Origin: Paeniglutamicibacter terrestris
Lineage (GTDB): Bacteria; Actinomycetota; Actinomycetes; Actinomycetales; Micrococcaceae
Direction: 5' to 3'
Assembly (NCBI RefSeq): GCF_012271785.1
Contig: NZ_JAAWVT010000007.1
Coordinates: 124,001-188,000, forward strand
DNA: 64,000 nt
Shown here: piece after piece, positions 46,701 through 55,403 of the stretch
How positions within the stretch are numbered: the first letter of the stretch is position 1
How the letters are laid out: each line of letters begins with the position of its first letter
Notes under the pieces: model-generated
Told to the model about the DNA's origin: nothing
The model's database searches: none
The model's input: the letters and a program-made list of their open reading frames with translations, nothing else
Made by a program: the position numbers and the translations under genes

Positions 46701-47909
46701 ATGTCTGAATCTTCAGCACTCCCCCAGCGCATCGCGATGATCTCCCTACATACTTCCCCCTTGGAACAACCCGGATCCGGGGATGCGGGCGGAATGAACG
46801 TCTACATCCGACATTTGGCTCTAGCCCTCGCCGCACGCGGTGTCCACGTAGATATCTTCGTTCGTGGGGCGAGCACCAGCACTGCCACCAGCATCGGTGA
46901 CGGCGTCACCTGCCATGAGGTTCAGGCAGGCCCACTAGGAAAACTCAGCAAGGAGCACCTTGCCGAGCATCTTCCCGCCGTAGCACTGGCGATCCAGCAC
47001 TACGCCGCCAACTTCGCCCCCTACGACGTCATTCATTCGCACTATTGGCTCTCCGGGGTTGTTGGGCTGAAGCTGAGCGAGGCATGGAACGTGCCGCTAG
47101 TGCACACCATGCACACCATGGGAAAGGTCAAGAAGCTCACGGCCGACACCGAGGAGTCGAGTGCTCGGATTCGTGGCGAAATGCTGATCTGTGCCGAGGC
47201 CGAGCGGCTCACCGCAAATACGCCGGCCGAGATCCAGGAGCTTGTTGAGCTATACGGGGCCGAGCTGCACAACGTTGACATCGTTGAACCCGGCGTTGAT
47301 CTAGCGACGTTCCACCCCGGGGTATGTGCGGCCCGACAGGCCGTCCCGAATTCGCTGCGCGTTGTTTTTGCCGGACGCATCCAGAAGCTCAAGGGACCGC
47401 AAATCCTGGTCCGCGCCCTGGGGATTCTGTCCCGGGAACGAGAGGAACTCGACGTGAAACTTTCGGTGATTGGCGCACGCTCGGGATCAAAGGAATTGAA
47501 TCTGCAGAAACTGGTGGAGGCCGAGGGTGTTGAGCACCTGGTGCGTTTCTCCCTGCCGATGCCAGCAGCACACCTGGCCAAGGCATTCCGTGGCGCAGAT
47601 GTTGTTGCGGTGCCCTCCTACAGCGAGTCCTTTGGCCTGGTGGCGTTGGAAGCACAGGCCTGTGGCACTCCGGTGCTGGCCCGCCGCGTCGGTGGCCTGC
47701 CGCACGCTGTGCGAGAGGGACAGACGGGGATCTTGGTTGATGAGGCCGATCCCATTACCTGGGCCAAGGCCCTGGCCTTGCTGGCCACCGATGAGCCACT
47801 ACGCACCATGCTGGGTCGAAACGCGGCGGAATTTGCTGCGGATCATGGTTGGGAAAAGACTGCCGCCGCGGCCATCAACTCCTATGTTCGAGCCATCGAG
47901 GGCACCTAG
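46701..47909 (+). CDS. mshA: mycothiol glycosyltransferase MshA
   Basis: 402 residues of the GT4 family (GT-B fold). The N-terminus RIAMISLHTSPLEQPGSGDA and the following GGMNVYIRHLALALAARGV are typical of MshA, as are IHSHYWLSGVVGLKLSEAWN and VPSYSESFGLVALEAQACGT near the UDP site. It transfers N-acetylglucosamine from UDP-GlcNAc to inositol-3-phosphate, the first step of mycothiol synthesis. The start at ATG 46701 has a weak ribosome site; an in-frame GTG at 46644 is possible but adds atypical residues. Confidence 0.93.
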   Translation: MSESSALPQRIAMISLHTSPLEQPGSGDAGGMNVYIRHLALALAARGVHVDIFVRGASTSTATSIGDGVTCHEVQAGPLGKLSKEHLAEHLPAVALAIQHYAANFAPYDVIHSHYWLSGVVGLKLSEAWNVPLVHTMHTMGKVKKLTADTEESSARIRGEMLICAEAERLTANTPAEIQELVELYGAELHNVDIVEPGVDLATFHPGVCAARQAVPNSLRVVFAGRIQKLKGPQILVRALGILSREREELDVKLSVIGARSGSKELNLQKLVEAEGVEHLVRFSLPMPAAHLAKAFRGADVVAVPSYSESFGLVALEAQACGTPVLARRVGGLPHAVREGQTGILVDEADPITWAKALALLATDEPLRTMLGRNAAEFAADHGWEKTAAAAINSYVRAIEGT

Positions 47910-47926
47910 CCCACGGTCAGTGGCGA

Positions 47927-48048
47927 AGCCGTGCTCATCATTGGCTCGGATGATGATGAGCACGGCTCAGGTGGTCCGCCCGATTTTCTGCGGGCGGACC
48001 ACCTGTAGGTGCCACTGAGTGCTCACTTATTGATGCAGGTGAGCACTC
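47927..48048. terminator. three consecutive hairpins between mshA and the MaoC gene
   Basis: First: AGCCGTGCTCATCAT (47927 to 47941) with 47953 to 47967. Second: AGGTGGTCCGCCCG (47969 to 47982) with 47991 to 48004. Third: GAGTGCTCAC (48017 to 48026) with 48039 to 48048, overlapping the stop of the convergent MaoC gene. All three stems are perfect. Confidence 0.8.
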
Positions 48049-48934
48049 AGGCCAATGGCGTCACTGTTCCGCTGAAATGCGGTTTGCCGCTACGTGATCC
48101 CCACCCGCTGAACTCAGTTTTGTCGAGCGCGGACGTGATGGCGATATCAACCGTGGAAGGCAGGAATACCGGGGTGGCAAAGCTGATCTCCCACGCGTAG
48201 CCAGTCCCGTGCGGCGCGGCGCCGGCAAGCGCCCGACCGGCCAGGTACATGCCGTGCGCAATGGCGCTCTTCATGCCCAACACCTTGGCGGATGGTGCCG
48301 AAAGATGGATCGGGTTGTAGTCCCCCAAAACGGCCGCGTATTCACGTCCCGTTGCGGCACCCAACCGCCATGAGGCGGTACGCGTTGGATGGGTGAACTC
48401 CTGGTGTGGCCGAGCTTCTTCACTCGGCCGCTCGCCCAGGAACACGCCCCGCGCCAAATAGGTTGAGACCGAGCGCCACACCAGTTCGGTACCGGCACTG
48501 ACCTCCACCAGAAGATCAACCTGAGTTCCCGCGCGATGGCCGCGCAAGTTCTCTGCGTGTGCCACCGCCGTTAGCACCGCAGACGGAGCAATCGGCGCGA
48601 GGTGCGTGACCGCGTTGCTCAGGTGCACCATGCCCAACAGTGGCAGCGGGAAGTCATCGCGCACCAGCACCGACATGGCCAGCGGGAAAACGATCCCGTG
48701 CACAAACACGCTGGGCAGTTCATCACGTACGGTGTCCCCCATCAACCGCTGGTAGTCGACCAACTTCTGCCGATTGATGGGCAGGCTCTCCAGCCGATGC
48801 TCCACCTGGGGCACCGTACGGGCCGCGGGTTTGCTACCGGGCAGCAGCCCACGCAATTTTCCCGCCGCCGCTGTGGCATAGAGCGAACCCAAGGATGGAG
48901 CTGCCGGCAAGATCAGGGTGCTGAGCTCACTCAT
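48047..48934 (-). CDS. MaoC-like hotdog dehydratase (HtdX type)
   Basis: 295 residues. Double hotdog fold with the hydratase-2 signature in the C-terminal half: YAAVLGDYNPIHLSAPSAKV, then GMKSAIAHGMYLAGRALAGA, where Asp and His are catalytic. The N-terminal half is degenerate. In M. tuberculosis HtdX (Rv0241c) lies next to FabG4 in the same order. It probably dehydrates 3-hydroxyacyl-CoA or -ACP. The ATG at 48934 overlaps the stop of the fabG4-like gene. Confidence 0.85.
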   Translation of the reverse strand: MSELSTLILPAAPSLGSLYATAAAGKLRGLLPGSKPAARTVPQVEHRLESLPINRQKLVDYQRLMGDTVRDELPSVFVHGIVFPLAMSVLVRDDFPLPLLGMVHLSNAVTHLAPIAPSAVLTAVAHAENLRGHRAGTQVDLLVEVSAGTELVWRSVSTYLARGVFLGERPSEEARPHQEFTHPTRTASWRLGAATGREYAAVLGDYNPIHLSAPSAKVLGMKSAIAHGMYLAGRALAGAAPHGTGYAWEISFATPVFLPSTVDIAITSALDKTEFSGWGSRSGKPHFSGTVTPLA

Positions 48935-50268
48935 GCGCCCACCAACGACTGTCCGCACACCCGCAGGGTACGCCCGTTGATACCAGCGGCTGCGTCGGAG
49001 GCGAGGAACCCGATGGCCTCGGCAACATCAATGGGCAAGCCGCCCTGCATGAGCGAGGGCATGAGCATCCGCGCGACGGTGCGCGTGGCGACCGGGATCT
49101 TTGCTGTCATCTCCGTTTCGATGAATCCGGGGGCAACGGCATTGATGCTGCCGCCGGCCTCGGCGAAGGCAGCGGCCGAGGCGCGCACCATGCCGATGAC
49201 CCCGCCCTTGGATGCGGCGTAGTTTGACTGACCGCGATTCCCGGCGATCCCGGAGGTTGAAGCGAGTGAAACAACACGCAGGCCCGAAAGCTTGGCGGCC
49301 AGAAACGCCTCATTCATGGCCAATTGGGAGGAGATGTTCACGGCGATCACCGAGTCCCAGCGTGCTGCGTCCATATTGGCGAGCAACTTATCCCGGGTGA
49401 TCCCGGCATTGTGGATCACGATGTCCAGCGAGCCGTGCCGAGAGATCGCATGCTCAATGATCTTCGCCCCGGCATCCGCGCGAGTGATGTCCAATTGCAG
49501 TGCGGTGCCCGAAATCTTATTGGCGACCTTGGCCAGGGCATCGCCTGCTGCTGGGACGTCAACCACTACCACCGTGGCACCGTCGCGGTGCAGCGTGTTC
49601 GCAATGGCCGCACCAATACCGCGAGCGGCTCCCGTGACCACGGCGACCTTGCCGGCCAGCGGTGCTCCCTGCTGCTCGGGCGCCACCCCCGCATCGGTGC
49701 TGATCGTCAGGAACTGTCCATCAACGTAGGCGCTGCGCCCGGAGAGCAAAAAGCGCAGGGCGGCCAGGGCGGAGGGAACTACCGGTGACAGATCATCGGT
49801 GAGCACAATGCCGTTGGCGGTGGCACCACCGCGCAACTCGCGGCCCACCGATCGAATCGTTCCGTCGATGCCCTGACGCACCGCGGCAAGGGCCGGCGCA
49901 TCGGTGGCAAGAGCCGGACGAGAGAAGGACACCACGCGACCGCCCGGTACCAACCCGCGCAGTGCGGAGCCGGCCAAGAGCATCGGTGCGGAGAGTTCCG
50001 CGGGGCAACTGAGCTCATCGAGGAGCAAGATGATGGCACCGAGGCGTTCCTGCCCGGCACTGTGTCGGCGAACCTCCAGCCCCCAGCCCAGCAAGACATC
50101 GGCTAGCGCTTGCGCGCCGGAAGATTCTCCGAGCAGCAGCACCACACCGGGCACCAACGGTGCTCCTGGCACATGCCGACGCAAGACCGCCGGTCGCGGC
50201 AGGCCAAGGGTGGCGGCGAGCTTCTTGGTGAAGCCGGAATTCACGAGTTCTAGGTACTTATCGGCCAT
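48931..50268 (-). CDS. high molecular weight 3-oxoacyl reductase (FabG4 type)
   Basis: 445 residues, about 200 longer than common FabG. The N-terminal half is a degenerate flavodoxin-like domain. The C-terminal SDR domain has TGAARGIG at 212 to 219, the Ser in VVSLASTSGIAGNRG and the Tyr/Lys pair in SNYAASKGG. M. tuberculosis FabG4 (Rv0242c) has this two-domain form and prefers NADH and long-chain CoA substrates. It is followed by the MaoC gene (ATGA overlap) and preceded by the thiolase gene after 2 bases. Confidence 0.88.
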   Translation of the reverse strand: MADKYLELVNSGFTKKLAATLGLPRPAVLRRHVPGAPLVPGVVLLLGESSGAQALADVLLGWGLEVRRHSAGQERLGAIILLLDELSCPAELSAPMLLAGSALRGLVPGGRVVSFSRPALATDAPALAAVRQGIDGTIRSVGRELRGGATANGIVLTDDLSPVVPSALAALRFLLSGRSAYVDGQFLTISTDAGVAPEQQGAPLAGKVAVVTGAARGIGAAIANTLHRDGATVVVVDVPAAGDALAKVANKISGTALQLDITRADAGAKIIEHAISRHGSLDIVIHNAGITRDKLLANMDAARWDSVIAVNISSQLAMNEAFLAAKLSGLRVVSLASTSGIAGNRGQSNYAASKGGVIGMVRASAAAFAEAGGSINAVAPGFIETEMTAKIPVATRTVARMLMPSLMQGGLPIDVAEAIGFLASDAAAGINGRTLRVCGQSLVGA

Positions 50269-50270
50269 GA

Positions 50271-51569
50271 TTAGCGCGCCTCAAGAATCGCGACGATGCC
50301 TTGTCCGCCAGCGGCACAGACGGATATGAGCCCGCGGCCCGAACCCTTTTCGTGGAGCATTTTTGCCAGCGTGGCAACCAGTCGGCCACCGGTAGCGGCG
50401 AAGGGGTGGCCGGCTGCCAGCGAGGAGCCGTTCACGTTGAGCTTGGTGCGATCGATCGCGCCCAGTGGTGCATCAAGTCCCAGCTTGTTCTTGCAGAAGT
50501 CGGCATCTTCCCAGGCGGCCAGGGTGGAAAGTACGGTGCCGGCGAAGGCCTCGTGGATTTCGTAGAAGTCAAAATCCTGCAGGGTGAGGTTGTTGCGCTC
50601 CAGGATGCGGGCGACGGCATAGGCCGGGGCCATCAGCAGGCCCTCGGCGCCATGGACGAAGTCCACCGCTGCCGCCTCGAAGTCAACAAAGTTGGCTAGC
50701 ATCGGTAGCTCGTGCTGCCGGGCGAAGTCTTCGGAGCCCAATAGGACCACGGAGGCACCATCGGTGAGCGGGGTGGAGTTTCCCGCGGTCATGGTGGCCT
50801 CGGCCCCCAGATTCTTGCCAAAGGCGGGCTTGAGGCTGGCCAGCTTTTCCAGCGTTGAATCGCCCCGCAGGTTGGTGTCCTTGGTGACGCCGGCGAAGGG
50901 CGTGATCAGGTCATCAAAGAAGTTGCGCTCGTAGGCGGCGGCCAGGTTCTTGTGGCTGGCCAAGGCCAATTCGTCCTGGGCGACACGAGTGATGTTCCAG
51001 GCCTTGGTGGTGATCGACTGGTGATCACCCATGGACATTCCGGTGCGTGGCTCGCCGGTACCCGGTGCATTGGGTGCCAAATCGCGGGGGCGGAACTTGG
51101 ACAGTGCCTTCAGCTTCGCGCTGGTTGACCGTGCCCGAGAAAGCTCCAGAAGTACCTGACGCAAACCCTCCGAGACGGCGATGGGCGCATCCGAGGTGGT
51201 ATCAACGCCGCCGCCGATGCCCGACTCCAGCTGGCCCAGCTTGATCTTGTTGGCCAGCGAACCGATGGCTTCCATGCCGGTGGCGCAGGCCATTTGCACG
51301 TCGTAGGCGGGAGTGTCGGCGGATAGTGAGGTGCCCAGCACGGATTCGCGCATCAGGTTAAAGTCCTTGGAATGCTTCAGTACCGCACCACCTGAGACGG
51401 CGCCGATGCGCTGGCCCTGCAGTCCGAAGCGTGCCACGAGGCCATCAAGCGCTGCGGTCAACATGTCCTGGTTGCTCGCGTGGGAATACGCACCGTTGGA
51501 CCGGGCGAACGGGATGCGGTTTCCGCCGATGACGACGGCGGGACGGATGCTCTGTGCTGCTTGCGACAT
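50271..51569 (-). CDS. acetyl-CoA C-acyltransferase (FadA2/FadI type)
   Basis: 432 residues of the thiolase family. The nucleophile Cys95 is in VQMACATGMEA, the His in LAAGHPFAATGGRL and the second Cys in SVCAAGGQGIVAI. It cleaves 3-ketoacyl-CoA to acetyl-CoA in beta-oxidation or works in reverse. It is the first gene of the minus-strand unit thiolase-fabG-maoC. The divergent TetR gene shares an operator with it. Confidence 0.92.
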   Translation of the reverse strand: MSQAAQSIRPAVVIGGNRIPFARSNGAYSHASNQDMLTAALDGLVARFGLQGQRIGAVSGGAVLKHSKDFNLMRESVLGTSLSADTPAYDVQMACATGMEAIGSLANKIKLGQLESGIGGGVDTTSDAPIAVSEGLRQVLLELSRARSTSAKLKALSKFRPRDLAPNAPGTGEPRTGMSMGDHQSITTKAWNITRVAQDELALASHKNLAAAYERNFFDDLITPFAGVTKDTNLRGDSTLEKLASLKPAFGKNLGAEATMTAGNSTPLTDGASVVLLGSEDFARQHELPMLANFVDFEAAAVDFVHGAEGLLMAPAYAVARILERNNLTLQDFDFYEIHEAFAGTVLSTLAAWEDADFCKNKLGLDAPLGAIDRTKLNVNGSSLAAGHPFAATGGRLVATLAKMLHEKGSGRGLISVCAAGGQGIVAILEAR

Positions 51570-51608
51570 GCTCTATTGCTCCTAGGGGCAGATGTGAGAT
51601 GGATTACT

Positions 51609-51639
51609 GATACCCAGCGTACCTGATACGCTGGGTATC
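51609..51639. promoter_or_regulatory. TetR operator between thiolase and TetR genes
   Basis: GATACCCAGCGTA and TACGCTGGGTATC are perfect 13-base arms with a 5-base spacer. The right arm abuts the GTG start of the TetR gene, and the thiolase start lies 40 bases away on the other side. Confidence 0.8.
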
Positions 51640-52347
51640 GTGAACAACCTGCAAGCCTCAAACGCCCCAGCTTCCACACCGGATTCACCCGGTGATGGTC
51701 GCTCTGCCCGCTGGGACAGCCACCGCGCCGCCCGGCGCCTTGAGCTGATCAAGCTGGCGCGGCGCACCATCCACCTGCTGGGCCCCGGCGCGTCGATGGA
51801 AGACATTGCCGCCGCGGCCAACACCTCGAAGTCCGTTTTTTACCGCTATTTCGGCGACAAAGAGGGAATGCGTGCGGCCCTGGGCGAATACGTCATCACC
51901 AACTTCCGCGCCCAGGTCATCGCCGCCGGGCGCAGCTCATCGGGGGAAAGCGAAGCACTGCACGCCATGGTGCTCGCCTACCTGCAGATGGCTTCCACCT
52001 CACCGAACATCTACTTTTTTGTCACCGCGGTCCCCTCCGCCGACATCCTGACCAACCCCAGTGCCGAGCTAGAACCCGATACCGGGGCGAGTGCACTGAA
52101 CAACTTCTTTGATGAGCTCACCGCCATGATGCGCACCCGCATGCATTCCTATATGGGAATCCCGGAGGGCCACACGGCATCCGCGGCACTGGAACTCTGG
52201 CCACGCGCGTCCATCGGCATGGTCAGGGCCGCCGGTGAACTTTGGCTCCGGGCACCGGAGGGCAGCCAGCGTCCGTCCATCGAGGAATTGGCCACCGCCA
52301 TCACCGCGTGGTTAACCCACGGAGTAACCCACCAACCGCCCGGGTAA
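51640..52347 (+). CDS. TetR-family regulator of the fatty acid locus
   Basis: 235 residues from a GTG at 51640. The N-terminal helix-turn-helix is at about 45 to 90: ASMEDIAAAANTSKSVFYRY followed by FGDKEGMRAALGEYV. The C-terminal domain is all-helical and would bind an acyl-CoA or similar. The start codon touches the 31-bp operator, so there is no room for a leader with ribosome site if transcription starts in the operator. Control of itself and of the divergent thiolase unit is very likely; the downstream acyl-CoA dehydrogenase may be read through. Confidence 0.9.
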   Translation: MNNLQASNAPASTPDSPGDGRSARWDSHRAARRLELIKLARRTIHLLGPGASMEDIAAAANTSKSVFYRYFGDKEGMRAALGEYVITNFRAQVIAAGRSSSGESEALHAMVLAYLQMASTSPNIYFFVTAVPSADILTNPSAELEPDTGASALNNFFDELTAMMRTRMHSYMGIPEGHTASAALELWPRASIGMVRAAGELWLRAPEGSQRPSIEELATAITAWLTHGVTHQPPG

Positions 52348-52428
52348 TGTCCTGGCCCCACGATTTTTGTTTGTCCCCTTCGTTGATCCATCCCCGCAGC
52401 ACTTCCCGATCGAAAGGCAGAAACGCCA

Positions 52429-54510
52429 GTGAGCACCGAACAACTTTCCGCAGAAACAACCAACGTGAGCATCGATGTTGCAGCCCTCGGCGAGCAACTG
52501 CTGGGCAACTGGGCAGCGATCCGCAAAGAAGCCCGCGCACTGGCCGGATCCGAAGCCCTGCGCGGCACCCCGGGACTGAGCATGGACGATCACCGCGAAC
52601 GCGTTTTTGCCCAGCTCCACGAGCTAGTCAACGCCAAGTCCGTCCACCGCGCCTTCCCCAAGCACCTCGGCGGGGAAGATAACCACGGTGGATCCATCGC
52701 CAGCTTTGAAGAACTTGTCACCGCAGATCCCTCCCTGCAGATCAAGGCCGGCGTGCAGTGGGGTCTCTTCGGCTGCGCGGTGCTCCACCTGGGAACCGAA
52801 GAGCACCACAATAAGTGGCTGCCTGGCATCATGTCCCTGGAAATCCCTGGTGCCTTCGCCATGACAGAGATCGGTCACGGATCCGATGTAGCCTCCATCG
52901 GCACCACCGCTACCTACGATGTGGCAACGCAGGAATTTGTCATCAACACGCCGTTCAAGGCCGCATGGAAGGAATACTTGGGCAATGCCGGTGTGCACGG
53001 CAAGGCGGCTGTGGTCTTCGCCCAACTGATCACCAACGGAGTTAATCACGGCGTCCACGCCTTCTACACGGACATTCGTGATGATAACGGATTCCTGCCC
53101 GGTGTTGGTGGCCTCGACGACGGTCTAAAGGGCGGACTCAACGGCATCGACAACGGTCGGTTGCACTTCGACAATGTCCGCATCCCGCGCACCCATTTGC
53201 TCAACCGCTACGGAAACGTCACCGAGGACGGCACCTACTCCTCCCCCATTCACTCCCCGGGTCGGCGCTTCTTCACCATGCTCGGCACCCTGGTCCAGGG
53301 CCGTGTATCGCTGGACGGCGCAGCCACCGCCGCCTCGAAGATCGCCCTACAGATTGCCGTGACCTACGGTAACCAGCGCCGCCAGTTCAACGCCTCCTCG
53401 GACACCCATGAGGAAACGATCATGGACTACCAGCGCCACCAGCGCCGATTGCTCCCCCGACTGGCTCGCACCTACGCGGCGTCATTCGCCCACGAGGAGC
53501 TGCTGGAGAAGTTTGACGGCGTGTTCTCCGGAGCCACCGACACCGACGCCGATCGCCAGGATCTTGAGACCCTGGCCGCGGCACTGAAGCCGCTGAGCAC
53601 CTGGGACGCGCTTGACACCCTGCAGGAAGCCCGCGAGGCCTGCGGCGGTTCCGGCTTCATTGCAGAAAACCGTTTCACCGCCCTGCGCGCGGACCTAGAT
53701 ATCTACGTCACCTTCGAGGGTGATAACAACATCCTGCTGCAGCTGGTGGGCAAACGCCTGCTGACCGACTACGGCCAGGAGTTCCGCCAGCTGAACGCCG
53801 GCGTCCTGGCCCGCTACGTGGTGAAGCAGGCAGAAAACGTGGCACTGCACCGCACCGGGCTGCGCTCGGTCGGCCAGTTCATCGCCGATACCGGCAACGA
53901 GCGCAAGAGCGCGAACTTCTTCAAGGACGAGGCCAACCAGCGCGCGCTGCTCACCGACCGGATCAACACCATGGTCGCCGAGATCGCCGATGCTCTGCGC
54001 GGGGTTAACCCCAAGGACCGTGCCGCCTCGGCTGCTGCCTTCAACGAAAAGCAGGACGCGCTCATCGCTGCAGCCCGCGCACACGGCGAACTGCTGCGCT
54101 GGGAGGCCTTCACTCGCGCCCTGGCCAAGACTCCCGATGCCGGCACTCGTACCGTGCTGACGTGGCTGCGTGATATCTACGCGCTGTCGCTGATCGAGGA
54201 GAACCTCGGCTGGTACCTGATGAACGGTCGCCTCTCGATGCAGCGTGCTCGTACGCTGAGCGGCTACATCAATATCCTGCTGGCTCGGGTGCGCCCGCAC
54301 GCCCAAGATCTGGTGGACGCCTTCGGTTACGGCCCGGAGCACCTGCGGGCCACCATCGCCAACGGTGGCGAAGCCGAGCGCCAGGACGAGGCTCAGGAGT
54401 ACTACCGCAAGCTGCGTGCCAGCGCGGACGCTCCGCTGGATGAAAAGGTGCTGATCGCCCGCGAAAAGGCCGCCAAGAAGATGGCACATCAGGCGACTGC
54501 CAAGAAGTAG
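52429..54510 (+). CDS. acyl-CoA dehydrogenase (FadE5-like)
   Basis: 693 residues, longer than the usual 380 to 600. N-terminal helical and beta domains include VQWGLFGCAVLHLGTEEHHN, GAFAMTEIGHGSDVASIGTT and FDNVRIPRTHLLNRYGN; the C-terminal part has LQEAREACGGSGFIAENRF and FEGDNNILLQL. The pattern resembles acyl-CoA oxidases and large FadE proteins. In mycobacteria FadE5 lies next to FadA2, FabG4 and HtdX, the same set as here. It introduces the 2,3 double bond in acyl-CoA using FAD. A strong terminator follows. Confidence 0.88.
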   Translation: MSTEQLSAETTNVSIDVAALGEQLLGNWAAIRKEARALAGSEALRGTPGLSMDDHRERVFAQLHELVNAKSVHRAFPKHLGGEDNHGGSIASFEELVTADPSLQIKAGVQWGLFGCAVLHLGTEEHHNKWLPGIMSLEIPGAFAMTEIGHGSDVASIGTTATYDVATQEFVINTPFKAAWKEYLGNAGVHGKAAVVFAQLITNGVNHGVHAFYTDIRDDNGFLPGVGGLDDGLKGGLNGIDNGRLHFDNVRIPRTHLLNRYGNVTEDGTYSSPIHSPGRRFFTMLGTLVQGRVSLDGAATAASKIALQIAVTYGNQRRQFNASSDTHEETIMDYQRHQRRLLPRLARTYAASFAHEELLEKFDGVFSGATDTDADRQDLETLAAALKPLSTWDALDTLQEAREACGGSGFIAENRFTALRADLDIYVTFEGDNNILLQLVGKRLLTDYGQEFRQLNAGVLARYVVKQAENVALHRTGLRSVGQFIADTGNERKSANFFKDEANQRALLTDRINTMVAEIADALRGVNPKDRAASAAAFNEKQDALIAAARAHGELLRWEAFTRALAKTPDAGTRTVLTWLRDIYALSLIEENLGWYLMNGRLSMQRARTLSGYINILLARVRPHAQDLVDAFGYGPEHLRATIANGGEAERQDEAQEYYRKLRASADAPLDEKVLIAREKAAKKMAHQATAKK

Positions 54511-54528
54511 TCACACCGTCGCACCAAG

Positions 54529-54586
54529 AGCTGGGGGCGCCGCGGTTCAGTGGGTTAAAACCTGCCGAACCGCGTCGCCCCCAGCT
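54529..54586 (+). terminator. terminator after the acyl-CoA dehydrogenase gene
   Basis: AGCTGGGGGCGCCGCGGTTC (54529 to 54548) pairs with 54567 to 54586 with one mismatch over an 18-base loop; a TTTTT run follows 5 bases later. Confidence 0.8.
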
Positions 54587-54615
54587 TCATCTTTTTAAGG
54601 AGATCGAGCTGCTCA

Positions 54616-55260
54616 TCACCGATTGATCTGGTCACCGAAGCTCGCGGCGCCGGGCCCGGTCAGTGGATTTCGCGTATCAACACGCCCAGAGACCGCCAGA
54701 AGTAAGCTGAGCGCGGAGCCACGGACCTCCGGTCCGCTCCCGTGCACAAGATCGGTGTCAGTGGCCGCCAGCGTGAACCCCTGTGCCAGTTCCCTGCCTC
54801 CGCCGAGCTTGGCGCTGGTCGCCAGCTGATAGCGCAGTGCCGTGGCCACATGTTCAACCGGGTAATCTCGAACGATGCCCAACGGCACACGGATATCTTC
54901 CCCATGGACAAATGCCTCAACCAATCTGGTGGCGAGGTGTGCCGGCGGGGTGCGGGTGAAATCGAGAATCTCCCCGAAGGCGCTCAGAGTCGCTGCCGGA
55001 TTCTCTTCTCGTTCCTTGGATACTCCACGAGCGTTGTCCTCATCAAAATCGAATCTAGCTAGGGCCATTCGCCGCACGAAGCCCCACCGAGTGGTCTTGG
55101 CACTGTCAATCAGGTGCGCCACGACGTCGTGCACGTCCCAGCCCTCACACAGCGAGGTGACGCGCCAGCCTTCTGCGGGTAGCGATCGAAGATCGTGGAG
55201 TAGCGCTCGGCGTTCGGCGTGGACGACCGGCCAAATCACGGAGTTAGACGGGGAATCCAT
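54616..55260 (-). CDS. maleylpyruvate isomerase family, mycothiol-dependent type
   Basis: 214 residues from an ATG at 55260. The N-terminal four-helix bundle reads HAERRALLHDLRSLPAEGWR, then LCEGWDVHDVVAHLIDSAKT with a metal-binding His, and a later His in VEAFVHGEDIRVPLG. The family (DinB-like fold) uses mycothiol as thiol cofactor in isomerases and transferases, which fits mshA and mshC nearby. The true substrate is unknown. It is convergent with the acyl-CoA dehydrogenase gene. Confidence 0.82.
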   Translation of the reverse strand: MDSPSNSVIWPVVHAERRALLHDLRSLPAEGWRVTSLCEGWDVHDVVAHLIDSAKTTRWGFVRRMALARFDFDEDNARGVSKEREENPAATLSAFGEILDFTRTPPAHLATRLVEAFVHGEDIRVPLGIVRDYPVEHVATALRYQLATSAKLGGGRELAQGFTLAATDTDLVHGSGPEVRGSALSLLLAVSGRVDTRNPLTGPGAASFGDQINR

Positions 55261-55403
55261 AGACCCTACCCAAGCATCTCGTGGGCAGTGGAGCAAGAAA
55301 TTAGGTGTTCATGCGGTGCCCAACATCCCGCAATAGGTTCGCCATGCGGCTCATGTCGCATAGAATTGTTGCAAACCGGCTGATGAAAGGGCCTTACTCC
55401 CTC

